Source: Caviibacter abscessus
GTDB lineage: Bacteria; Fusobacteriota; Fusobacteriia; Fusobacteriales; Leptotrichiaceae
Direction of reading: 5' to 3'
Assembly: GCF_001517835.1 (NCBI RefSeq)
Contig: NZ_LOQG01000038.1
Location: forward strand, 21,034 to 85,033
Length of the DNA stretch: 64,000 bases
Below, piece after piece: positions 55,926-63,628 of the stretch. Every line of letters begins with the position of its first letter. Within the stretch, counting starts at the first letter, position 1. The notes under the pieces are model-generated. The model saw only the letters and a list, made by a program, of their open reading frames with translations. It was not told where the DNA came from and did no database searches. The position numbers and the translations under genes are program-made.

Positions 55926-56492
55926 ATGGAAATAATAAACGATGATGAAATTTTAAAAAAAATAGAAAAAGAAAAAGATAGAGCATATAGCGTTCAAGCT
56001 GAAAGAAATAGATATTTAGGTATGTATAAAGAAAGGGTAATATTAGCTTTAACAGATAGTCAAGTTAAAGAAAAAATTATATATAAAGAAGTAATAGAAG
56101 CTTGTAAAAAAAAGATTGCAACTAAAATGGTATTATCAAGAGCAGTTGAATTAAAATATTTAAAAAAATATATGAATATAGCCAGTCAATATGAATTAAC
56201 ATGCAAATTAGTTGATGGTCTTTCTTATGTTGGAGATATTGCACTTGTAATAGCAAGTGATGATGCTTTGAATAAGCAAATTAATCCTTTTGTTATTCCG
56301 CGGTTGCAACTTATAAAATCAAAGGGTCTTCCTGACATATATTATGATAGCTTAGGTAAGAAAATTAGTAAAAAGTACTTGAAAATAATAAAAGAAAAAT
56401 TGCCTGAATTGGCAGATGAATATGAAGAATTAACATTTTTTGATAAATTATGTGGGATAAAATGTCCTATTGAAGAAAAACTTGGAGGATAA
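55926..56492 (+). CDS. YueI family protein (DUF1694)
   Basis: A 188-residue soluble protein matching the DUF1694/YueI family: a helix followed by GMYKERVILALTDSQV, then VDGLSYVGDIALVIASDDAL and a C-terminal LCGIKCPIEEKL. The family resembles ribosomal L7Ae-like or YbaK-like small folds in my memory only; its function is unknown. There is no Shine-Dalgarno before the ATG, and a promoter sits so close that the mRNA may be leaderless. It is followed within five bases by murA, so it may set murA expression. Confidence 0.72.
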   Translation: MEIINDDEILKKIEKEKDRAYSVQAERNRYLGMYKERVILALTDSQVKEKIIYKEVIEACKKKIATKMVLSRAVELKYLKKYMNIASQYELTCKLVDGLSYVGDIALVIASDDALNKQINPFVIPRLQLIKSKGLPDIYYDSLGKKISKKYLKIIKEKLPELADEYEELTFFDKLCGIKCPIEEKLGG

Positions 56493-56496
56493 ACAA

Positions 56497-57765
56497 ATGG
56501 TTGATGGTTTTGTCATAACAGGAGGAAATGAATTAAATGGAGAAATAGCAGTAAGTGGTTCTAAAAATGCTGCTTTACCAATAATAATTGCTACACTTGT
56601 AGAAAAAGGTGAATACATTATTGATAATGTACCTAATTTACTAGATATTAGAGTATTGATTAAACTTTTGGAAGATTTAGGGCTTAAAGTTGAAAAGCTT
56701 ACAGATAGTAGTTATAAAATAATAAATAACGGAATAACTAAAAATCGTGCAGAATATGAAATTGTGAAACAAATGAGAGCTTCATTTTTGGTTATGGGGC
56801 CTATGGTAGCAAATTTAAAAGAATCAATAGTTTCTCTTCCTGGTGGTTGTTCAATAGGTTCAAGACCAGTTGACATACATTTAAAAGGATTTGAAGCATT
56901 AGGTGTTGAGATTAAACAAGAACACGGATATATATATGCAGATTCAAGTAATTTAAAAGGGCAAGATATAGCATTTAATTTCCCGTCTGTTGGAGCAACG
57001 CAAAATATTATGATAGCTGCTACAAAAATAAAAGGAATTACAAGAATAATAAATGCTGCAAGAGAACCAGAAGTTGTGGATTTGGGGAATTTCTTAAATA
57101 AAATGGGAGCAAAAATAACGGGTCTTGGAACAAATACAATTACTATTGAAGGTGTTGATAAGTTACACGCTACAAATTATAGTATAATGCCTGATAGAAT
57201 AGAAGCAGGAACTTATGTTATAGCTTCTTTAGTAACAAAAGGTAATTTTAAAATAAAAAATGCTAATATTGAAGAATTGGGAGTATTTAAAGCTACACTA
57301 GAAACTATGGGTGTTAAATTTGAAAGAGATGGTGATTATTTAACAGTAATAGGTAAAGCGAAAGATTTAAAACCTACTAAAATAGTTACACAACCACACC
57401 CTGGATTTCCAACAGATATGCAAGCACAAATGATGCTTTTATTATCTCAAATAAAGGGAACAAGTGAAATAGAAGAAACGGTATTTGAAAATAGGTTTAT
57501 GCACATAGCTGAATTTAATAGAATGGGTACTAAAATTAAAGCACATCACTCAGTTGCTGTAATTGAAGGCGTTGATGAACTTCAAGGAACAAGTGTTATG
57601 GCATCAGATTTAAGAGCAGGAGCAGCACTTGTTTTAGCAGGTCTTATTGCAAAAGGAGAAACAAGACTTAATAGAATATATCATATTGATAGAGGATATG
57701 ATAAATTAGAAAATAAATTAACGAAATTAGGAGCAAAAATAGAAAGACAAAAGTTTGATATATAA
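56497..57765 (+). CDS. murA: UDP-N-acetylglucosamine 1-carboxyvinyltransferase MurA
   Basis: MurA joins enolpyruvate from PEP to UDP-GlcNAc, the first committed step of peptidoglycan synthesis. The 422-residue protein has the N-terminal SGSKNAALP, the active loop LPGGCSIGSRPVDIH with the Cys that fosfomycin attacks, NAAREPEVVDLGNF and the C-terminal DLRAGAALVLAGL. The Cys form predicts fosfomycin sensitivity. The ATG at 56497 follows GGAGG by eight bases; upstream codons belong to yueI. It lies apart from the mur/fts cluster. Confidence 0.96.
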   Translation: MVDGFVITGGNELNGEIAVSGSKNAALPIIIATLVEKGEYIIDNVPNLLDIRVLIKLLEDLGLKVEKLTDSSYKIINNGITKNRAEYEIVKQMRASFLVMGPMVANLKESIVSLPGGCSIGSRPVDIHLKGFEALGVEIKQEHGYIYADSSNLKGQDIAFNFPSVGATQNIMIAATKIKGITRIINAAREPEVVDLGNFLNKMGAKITGLGTNTITIEGVDKLHATNYSIMPDRIEAGTYVIASLVTKGNFKIKNANIEELGVFKATLETMGVKFERDGDYLTVIGKAKDLKPTKIVTQPHPGFPTDMQAQMMLLLSQIKGTSEIEETVFENRFMHIAEFNRMGTKIKAHHSVAVIEGVDELQGTSVMASDLRAGAALVLAGLIAKGETRLNRIYHIDRGYDKLENKLTKLGAKIERQKFDI

Positions 57766-57779
57766 GTAAATGAAAAATG

Positions 57780-57802
57780 ACTAGATGAAAATCTAGTTTT
57801 TT
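57780..57802 (+). terminator. Terminator of murA
   Basis: ACTAGAT and ATCTAGT arms closed by a GAAA tetraloop and followed by a T-run. Confidence 0.9.
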
Positions 57803-57822
57803 TGAATTATTTTAATAAAAAT

Positions 57823-57850
57823 GACGATTAGATTTTTATTTCTAATCGTC
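57823..57850 (-). terminator. Terminator of the restriction-modification operon
   Basis: Perfect ten-base arms GACGATTAGA and TCTAATCGTC, directly after the minus-strand stop at 57852, followed on that strand by a T-rich stretch. Confidence 0.75.
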
Positions 57851-57851
57851 T

Positions 57852-58607
57852 TTAAATATCAAAAAGTTCACTAGGATCAATTTTAAATTGTAGCATATTA
57901 GCAGTAGGTCTACTATTATCTCCGCCTTTTCTTTGCAGTGTAATTTTTCCTAATTTAATGGAACCTTTAGGGCTAATTTCAACTTTTCCATTTGCAAAAT
58001 AATGATTTATTACTTCATTTATATTTTTTAATACCCATCTAGCATTTTTGTTTAATTTTTGTACAACTAATATCCATTCTGCTGAAAATTCTCCTCTACC
58101 TTTTATGATATCTGTAATAATAAGTAATTTATTGTCATTTAACCAAGATAATACCAAATTTTTTTCATTTTCTGATAATTCATCAATAAACATTCTTCTA
58201 TTATCCCTAACTTCGTTTTTATATGGTTTTAATTCTCCGGAAAAATATTTTAAAATTGTTTGTACATTTAAAGGGATATTCCATAACTCATTGTAACTTT
58301 TTAACCATCTTTTATCAATTTGATTGAATCCTTTTTTATTACTTACCAACTTAACTTGCATATTTTCAATATCAAGAGCATTTTTTAGTTTAACTTTAAT
58401 TTTTATATTTAAATCTGCTTTATATCCAGAAAGTATAATTGCTTTTACAGATTCTATTTTTTCTAAAGAATATCCCATTATTATTAACCATTCCTTAGCT
58501 TCATTGTCATTTTTCCAATTATTGAACTTATTGACAATGTGTTGTTCATTTTTAAATCCATTTTTTGCGGTTTTTGAGCCTAATGTAGCCTTACTGATTT
58601 CTTTCAT
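57852..58607 (-). CDS. Type II restriction endonuclease, HinP1I-like (GCGC)
   Basis: A 251-residue protein that closely follows what I recall of HinP1I along its whole length: LGSKTAKNGFKNEQHIV near the start, SGYKADLNI, MQVKLVSNKKGFNQIDKRW, RRMFIDELSENE, RWVLKNINEVINHY, and QRKGGDNSR with LQFKIDPSELFDI at the end. HinP1I cuts G^CGC. The active site is the unusual PD-(D/E)xK variant D-x18-Q-x-K (Asp65, Gln84, Lys86 here), all retained. The gene overlaps the methyltransferase end by seventeen bases, so it is made after and coupled to its protector. Confidence 0.88.
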   Translation of the reverse strand: MKEISKATLGSKTAKNGFKNEQHIVNKFNNWKNDNEAKEWLIIMGYSLEKIESVKAIILSGYKADLNIKIKVKLKNALDIENMQVKLVSNKKGFNQIDKRWLKSYNELWNIPLNVQTILKYFSGELKPYKNEVRDNRRMFIDELSENEKNLVLSWLNDNKLLIITDIIKGRGEFSAEWILVVQKLNKNARWVLKNINEVINHYFANGKVEISPKGSIKLGKITLQRKGGDNSRPTANMLQFKIDPSELFDI

Positions 58608-59559
58608 CTGACTTGCCTTTCATCATTTCTCTTACGATACTTTCTATAACATTAACAGTCATTGCATTACCTGCTTGTGATAAAATTTTATTATTATTGA
58701 ATTTAGAATTTTTTACTTTTTCAGCAAGATGTTTAGGGAATCCTTGTAATAATAAAGATTCATATCCATTTAATTTTTTTATCTTTTTATTTTTTATATA
58801 AAGTAGACCATGCCTACCTGTTCTTAATGTAGGAAAAGTTTTTTCATAACGTCTTAAATCAGATTGTCTCCAATCAATAACGCAGTTTTCCCAACTTAAT
58901 ATATCTTCGTTAGTAAATTTATTTTCATTATATTTATTTGACAAATATTTTTGAAATGTTTTATCAAGAATATTTAATTCTAAATCATTATCTAAATCTA
59001 AAAAAGAATCAAAATTTATTCTGTCATTTTCTTTATTAGGAAATGTAAATTGACCATTATCATATCCCTTTTTAAAACCAACTATATATATTCTTTCCCT
59101 CATTTGTGGAACACCATAATCAAGGCTATTTAAGACTTTATAATAAATATTATAACCGGCATTTCTTAGTTCATATTTTATTGTTTCAAAAGTTTTACCT
59201 TTATTATGATTAATTAATCCTTTTACATTTTCTAAAATAAAATATTTAACTTTTTTGTGTTTCATAATTTCAATTAAATAATATATAATTTGTCCCCTTT
59301 CATCTTCAAAACCTTTTCTTTTACCAACAATAGAAAATGTTTGGCAAGGGAAGCCTGCTATCATAAAATCAAAATTTGGTAATTTATTTAAATCTAATTT
59401 TGTTAAATCTCCATAATTACGATCATCATTAAAGAAGATACTATAAGTTTCTGCCGTTTTTTTATCAATTTCACAGTGACCAACACAAACTAATCCATTA
59501 TTTTCTAATCCTATTCTTCCTCCACCAATTCCAGAACAAAAATCAAAAAACTTTAACAT
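58591..59559 (-). CDS. DNA (cytosine-5) methyltransferase, partner of the HinP1I-like enzyme
   Basis: A 322-residue C5 methyltransferase with motifs in order: I FFDFCSGIGGGRIGL, IV GFPCQTFSIVGKRKGFED with the catalytic Cys, VI ENVKG, VIII QMRERIYIVGF, a target-recognition region (about 195-255) and X SQAGNAMTVNV. It should protect GCGC sites (by the identity of its partner). It is upstream in the operon, with its own extended -10 promoter, which lets methylation precede restriction. No controller gene was seen. Insertion between murA and the adhesin genes suggests transfer. Confidence 0.92.
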   Translation of the reverse strand: MLKFFDFCSGIGGGRIGLENNGLVCVGHCEIDKKTAETYSIFFNDDRNYGDLTKLDLNKLPNFDFMIAGFPCQTFSIVGKRKGFEDERGQIIYYLIEIMKHKKVKYFILENVKGLINHNKGKTFETIKYELRNAGYNIYYKVLNSLDYGVPQMRERIYIVGFKKGYDNGQFTFPNKENDRINFDSFLDLDNDLELNILDKTFQKYLSNKYNENKFTNEDILSWENCVIDWRQSDLRRYEKTFPTLRTGRHGLLYIKNKKIKKLNGYESLLLQGFPKHLAEKVKNSKFNNNKILSQAGNAMTVNVIESIVREMMKGKSDERNQ

Positions 59560-59617
59560 AATAATGACCTTTCTACTTTTTAAAAATAATTATTTATCTT
59601 ATATTCATGTTTGCTAT

Positions 59618-59646
59618 ATTATACCAGAAAAACGAAACAATGTTAA
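59618..59646 (-). promoter_or_regulatory. Promoter of the restriction-modification operon
   Basis: On the minus strand TTAACA (59641-59646), 17 bases and TGGTATAAT with TATAAT at 59618-59623. Confidence 0.75.
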
Positions 59647-59719
59647 TTCGATATAATTTATAATTTTATCTTATATTTTATAATATTTTTTACACACTTT
59701 TTTATTACATACAAAAAAA

Positions 59720-59971
59720 GGTTAAAAAAGTAATGTGAAAAAATGAACAATTTCATCGAAGGAATTTATAAAAATAGCAATGCTGAAAAATGTGATTTTT
59801 GCAGTGTTTAATAGGGGTGTAAAAAATGCCGGGGGGGGGGTGGTAATAAATAAAATATATAAAATTATAATTTTACATTTTTGCTAATGAAAAGCATGGA
59901 AAAATCTTTTATTTTTAATAATAACATAGTAACATATCAGCATTATAAATATAATTTTAGGGAGAAAAAAC
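59720..59971 (+). repeat. Adhesin control region, copy 1
   Basis: About 250 bases before the first adhesin that recur before the second (63376-63628). Shared blocks are GGTTAAAAAAGTA at the start, the G tract in the middle, then GGTAATAAA, TATATAAAATTAT and TTTTACATTTTTG, and finally TTTTTAATAATAACATAGTAA followed by CATTATAAATATA close to the ribosome-binding site. TATAAA at 59944-59949 is a possible -10. No gene is seen in this stretch. Confidence 0.8.
59831..59840 (+). repeat. G10 homopolymer, candidate phase-variation tract, copy 1
   Basis: Ten consecutive G in DNA otherwise almost free of G runs. It ends exactly 131 bases before the adhesin ATG. Slipped-strand mispairing in such tracts changes promoter spacing in many pathogens. 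Confidence 0.8.
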
Positions 59972-62900
59972 ATGAAAGAGTTAAAAAAGTTAATAAAGTC
60001 AAGGATGAAAAATAAAGTCAGGTTTAATAATAAAACATTGATAATTTTTCTTATTACAGGAATGCTGAGCTTTGCTCAAACAACACCAACTAAACCAAAA
60101 GATGGAGACGGGAATGTTAAGCAAGGAGATGGAGTTGAAATAAGTTCAACTGCTGTAGGTGTAACACTTTTAGGTTCAAAGTCTAAAGCAACTCAAAACT
60201 ATATAGGAATATTTGGGTATGGTTCAGAAGTAAAATCTGTATTAGGAAATGCCATGGGATATGGAGTTAAAATAGGTGAAACTTCTTCTTCTGCATATGC
60301 TTTAGGAACACAAGCATCGATTAAAGACGGGGCAGAAAAAGCTTATGCTTTGGGATATCAGGCATCCATTGGTGCGGGATCTAAAAGTTCTTATGCAATA
60401 GGAGATGAGGCTAAAGTAGGTGATAGTTCACTTTATTCATATGCAATAGGAACGGATGCAAAAGTTTCAGATAATGTATCATATTCATATGCAATAGGAA
60501 ATTTTACAACAGTATATGCTTCTGAAACTGTAGCTTTAGGAAGTGGAATACATGCTAAACAAGAAAATTCAGTATTTTTAGGATATAATAGTAGTGGTTA
60601 TACACCTTCAGGAGCTAATACAAAGGGTATGGATCAAACATATGGTAATGAAAATGTTGATGATGTTGAATTAAAAAATTTTGCCGGAACAACTAAGGGT
60701 ATAGTGACTATTGGAGCACAAGGTATGGAAAGAAGAATACAAAATGTATCATCAGGGTTAATTGGTAAAACAAGTACAGATGCAGTAAATGGATCTCAGC
60801 TTTATTCTGTAACAGTTGCATTAAATGATAAAATCAAAAAATTAATAGAAAATGGTTTGAAGTTTGCAGGAAATTCAGGTAGTACATCAACAGTTAAATT
60901 AGGAGAAACTTTAACTATTAAAGGTGGAAATACATCATCAGAAGTAGATGATAAAAATGTAAAAACAGAAATAACTGGTAAGACATTAAGTATAAAGTTT
61001 GCAAGTTCACCTGAATTTAAACAAGTAACAGCAGGAGAAGGAACTAATAAAGTTGTAATTGGAGATTCAGGAATAAAACTTGGGAATCTGGTATATATCA
61101 GCGATTCTGGACTTAATGCAAATAGTAAGAAGATAATAAATGTCGCAGATGGAGACATTAGTTCTAGTTCGAAAGATGCTGTAAATGGAAGCCAATTGGA
61201 TAGTGTAAAAACAGAGTTGAATGGTAAAATATCTAAAAATGAAAAAGATATTAAAGAATTAAAAGATAATATAGATGGTAATAATTCTCAAATGGAAGAA
61301 AATAAGCGTACCATTGCTGAAAATAGAGCAAAAATGGAGAATAACACGCAAAAGATTAAGAAAAATGAGCAGAAAATAGGAGAAAATAATAAAAATATAG
61401 AACAAAATAAAAATGATATAGCAGGAAATAAAACTAAAATTGAAGTAAACGAAAAAAATATAAATACAAATAAAGAAGACATTGTAACAAATAGAAATGA
61501 AATGGATAAGAATAGAGTATCTATTGCAACTAACATGAAAGATATAAGGCAAAATAAGGATCAAATAGAAAAGAACAAACAAGCAATTGCTGAAAATACC
61601 AACAAAATAACAAAAAATACAGAGGATATTGCTAAAAATACAGAAGATATAAAAGCAAATAAGGATAATATAGCTAAAAACACAAAAAGTATAGAAGACA
61701 ATAAAGCAAATATTGAAAAAAATACTAAAGCTATTGATGAAAATAAAGCAAAAATAGAAGCTAATAAAAATCAAATAGATAAGAATAAGCAAGATATAAA
61801 GAATAACAAAGAAAAAATAGACAAAAATGAACAAGAAATAGAAAAAAATAGAAATAGTATAGATGGTAATAAAAAAGAAATTGCTGTAAATAAAGAAAAC
61901 ATAAAAACAAATACAGACAGTATTGAAAAAAATAGAGGTGAAATAGATAAGAATAAAACTTCTATTGCAAATAATATGACTAAAATAGCTGAAAATAATG
62001 CAAAAATAGTAAATAATACAGCTAAAATAAATACAAATGAAGCAAAAATTAAAAATATTGAAGAAGAAATTGCTAACAAAGGAAGTGTAAAATCACAAAC
62101 ATTAACACTTTCAGGTAATGATGAAAGACTATTTGGAGGTGCAGATCTTACAATAGAATTAAAAGATGATTCAATAGATGAAAAGCATTTAAATGAGAAA
62201 TTAAGAAATAAAATAAACAATGCAGCAACAAAAGAAGAGCTTAAGAAAGTATCTGATAAAGTTACTGAAAATACAAAATTAATAGAAAAAAATACAAAAG
62301 ATATAAAAGAATTAAGTGATAAAGCTGTAAAATATGATGATAATACTAAGAACAAAATAACTTTAGGTGGAAATGGACATACAGCAGTAACAATAACGAA
62401 TTTAGCAGATGGAAAAGAAAAAAATGATGCAGTAAACTATGGACAGTTAAAAGATATTATAAATGGAGATATAAAAGCAGGAGAAGAAAAAGGAGTAACT
62501 GGAGATAAGATATACAAAGAGTTTGAAAAAGTAAGAAATGAAACAAAAACTATATCAAAACAATTAAGTGGAGGAATAGCAACAACAATGGCAATGGCAA
62601 GTATTCCACAAGTAGGAGATAATAAGTTATTTTCAATAGGAGCAGGAGCAGCCTATTACAATAAACAAGGTGGATTTGCACTAGGAATAAGTGGAACAGA
62701 ACCATCAAATACCTTTATATACAAACTAAGTGCAGGAATAGATACACAAAAAACATTTGGAGTATCAGCAGGATTTAACCTTAATTTTGTTGACACAAAT
62801 AAATCAATAAAATCAGGTATTTACTTAAATGGAACAGGTGGAAAAGAAATCCTTAATCAATTAGCTCAAAAAGATAAGGAAATAAAAGATTTAAGAAAAG

Positions 62901-63265
62901 ATGTTGATGAACTTAAACAAATGATTATGAAAGCATATACACAACCAATAACATATACGGTAACAGGCTTTATTCTTGATAAGAGTAGATTAACAAAAGA
63001 ACAAGAACAAGATATATTAAATATATCTAAAGAAATTAAGAGTAGAGGAAATATAAGTAGTATTGAAATTATAGGGTATGCGGATACTAGAGGAGAATAT
63101 AAATACAATCTTGAACTAGGTTTACGAAGAGCGATGGTTGTATTAAGCGTATTAAAAAAACATGGTATAAATGTTAAAGCTAAAATTGCTTCAAGTGGTT
63201 CAAGTCATATAGTAGATCATGGAATATCATCTAAAAATAGAAGAGTAGATATTATTGTTAAATAA
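59972..63265 (+). CDS. Trimeric autotransporter adhesin with C-terminal OmpA-like domain
   Basis: A 1097-residue surface protein. Residues 1-35 are an extended signal peptide (cleavage after LSFA). Residues 55-205 are YadA-like head repeats (YALG, YAIG, VALG steps). Necks with DAVNGSQL lie at about 257-282 and 389-413. Residues 420-699 are 40 unbroken heptads with Ile at a and Asn at d. A further neck (DAVNYGQL, about 808-830) leads to the YadA anchor (about 864-940) forming the trimeric barrel. After the anchor come a short coiled coil (955-988) and an OmpA-like peptidoglycan-binding domain (995-1097) with GYADTRGEYKYNLELGLRRA and NRRVDI. This last part would lie in the periplasm. GGGAG precedes the ATG. 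A G10 tract lies upstream. Confidence 0.93.
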   Translation: MKELKKLIKSRMKNKVRFNNKTLIIFLITGMLSFAQTTPTKPKDGDGNVKQGDGVEISSTAVGVTLLGSKSKATQNYIGIFGYGSEVKSVLGNAMGYGVKIGETSSSAYALGTQASIKDGAEKAYALGYQASIGAGSKSSYAIGDEAKVGDSSLYSYAIGTDAKVSDNVSYSYAIGNFTTVYASETVALGSGIHAKQENSVFLGYNSSGYTPSGANTKGMDQTYGNENVDDVELKNFAGTTKGIVTIGAQGMERRIQNVSSGLIGKTSTDAVNGSQLYSVTVALNDKIKKLIENGLKFAGNSGSTSTVKLGETLTIKGGNTSSEVDDKNVKTEITGKTLSIKFASSPEFKQVTAGEGTNKVVIGDSGIKLGNLVYISDSGLNANSKKIINVADGDISSSSKDAVNGSQLDSVKTELNGKISKNEKDIKELKDNIDGNNSQMEENKRTIAENRAKMENNTQKIKKNEQKIGENNKNIEQNKNDIAGNKTKIEVNEKNINTNKEDIVTNRNEMDKNRVSIATNMKDIRQNKDQIEKNKQAIAENTNKITKNTEDIAKNTEDIKANKDNIAKNTKSIEDNKANIEKNTKAIDENKAKIEANKNQIDKNKQDIKNNKEKIDKNEQEIEKNRNSIDGNKKEIAVNKENIKTNTDSIEKNRGEIDKNKTSIANNMTKIAENNAKIVNNTAKINTNEAKIKNIEEEIANKGSVKSQTLTLSGNDERLFGGADLTIELKDDSIDEKHLNEKLRNKINNAATKEELKKVSDKVTENTKLIEKNTKDIKELSDKAVKYDDNTKNKITLGGNGHTAVTITNLADGKEKNDAVNYGQLKDIINGDIKAGEEKGVTGDKIYKEFEKVRNETKTISKQLSGGIATTMAMASIPQVGDNKLFSIGAGAAYYNKQGGFALGISGTEPSNTFIYKLSAGIDTQKTFGVSAGFNLNFVDTNKSIKSGIYLNGTGGKEILNQLAQKDKEIKDLRKDVDELKQMIMKAYTQPITYTVTGFILDKSRLTKEQEQDILNISKEIKSRGNISSIEIIGYADTRGEYKYNLELGLRRAMVVLSVLKKHGINVKAKIASSGSSHIVDHGISSKNRRVDIIVK
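61229..62068 (+). repeat. 40 tandem heptad codon repeats of the adhesin stalk
   Basis: 840 bases coding 40 consecutive seven-residue units of the form I-x-x-N-x-x-x without a single phase break. 38 of 40 have Asn at position d; the exceptions are the second and last units. At DNA level the 21-base units have diverged but remain recognisable. Confidence 0.9.
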
Positions 63266-63323
63266 AAACGAAAGTATAAATAAATTTATCTTTTACGTTT
63301 TTTTGATAAATTTCTAACCTTAT

Positions 63324-63360
63324 AAAAAGAACACTTCTGAAATAGAGGTGTTCTTTTTTT
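63324..63360 (+). terminator. Terminator of the first adhesin gene
   Basis: Arms AAAAAGAACACTTCT and AGAGGTGTTCTTTTT (one G-T wobble) with a five-base loop and a T-run. Confidence 0.9.
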
Positions 63361-63375
63361 ATTTTACATAAAAGA

Positions 63376-63628
63376 GGTTAAAAAAGTAGTGCGAAAAAAG
63401 ATGGAATTTTGTGAAAAAAATACCGTGATTATGACAATGTTGTAAAACTTAGTTTTTAAGGCGTGTCGTAGGGTTCAAAAAACGTGCGGGGGGGGGGCGG
63501 TAATAAAGGTAATATATAAAATTATGTTTTTACATTTTTGTTAATAAAAATCATAAAAAAAGCTTTGATTTTTAATAATAACATAGTAATATGTCAACAT
63601 TATAAATATATTATTTTTGGGAGAAAAC
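63376..63628 (+). repeat. Adhesin control region, copy 2
   Basis: Duplicate of the region before the first adhesin gene with the same order of blocks and nearly identical spacing to the start codon (253 against 252 bases from the GGTTAAAAAAG block). The bases between the G tract and the start codon are conserved best. No gene is seen in it. Confidence 0.8.
63488..63497 (+). repeat. G10 homopolymer, candidate phase-variation tract, copy 2
   Basis: Ten consecutive G, ending 131 bases before the second adhesin ATG, the same distance as in copy 1. Confidence 0.8.

Noticed and set aside
59831..59840. G10 run as a plain sequencing artefact
   Set aside because: The same length at the same distance occurs in an independent copy at 63488-63497, so the tracts are real, although their exact lengths should be checked in reads.
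59841..59971. Riboswitch in the leader of the adhesin gene
   Set aside because: The stretch is AT-rich with no stable stem or known aptamer core. Its conservation with the second copy is explained by duplication of the promoter region.
61229..62068. CRISPR-like or satellite array
   Set aside because: The 21-base period is the coding repeat of a coiled coil with divergent third positions. There are no identical repeats with unique spacers.
61259..62355. Long open frames on the minus strand opposite the adhesin stalk
   Set aside because: They are a by-product of the regular heptad codons on the plus strand, which avoid minus-strand stops. The products are low-complexity Phe/Ile/Ser strings with no ribosome-binding site.
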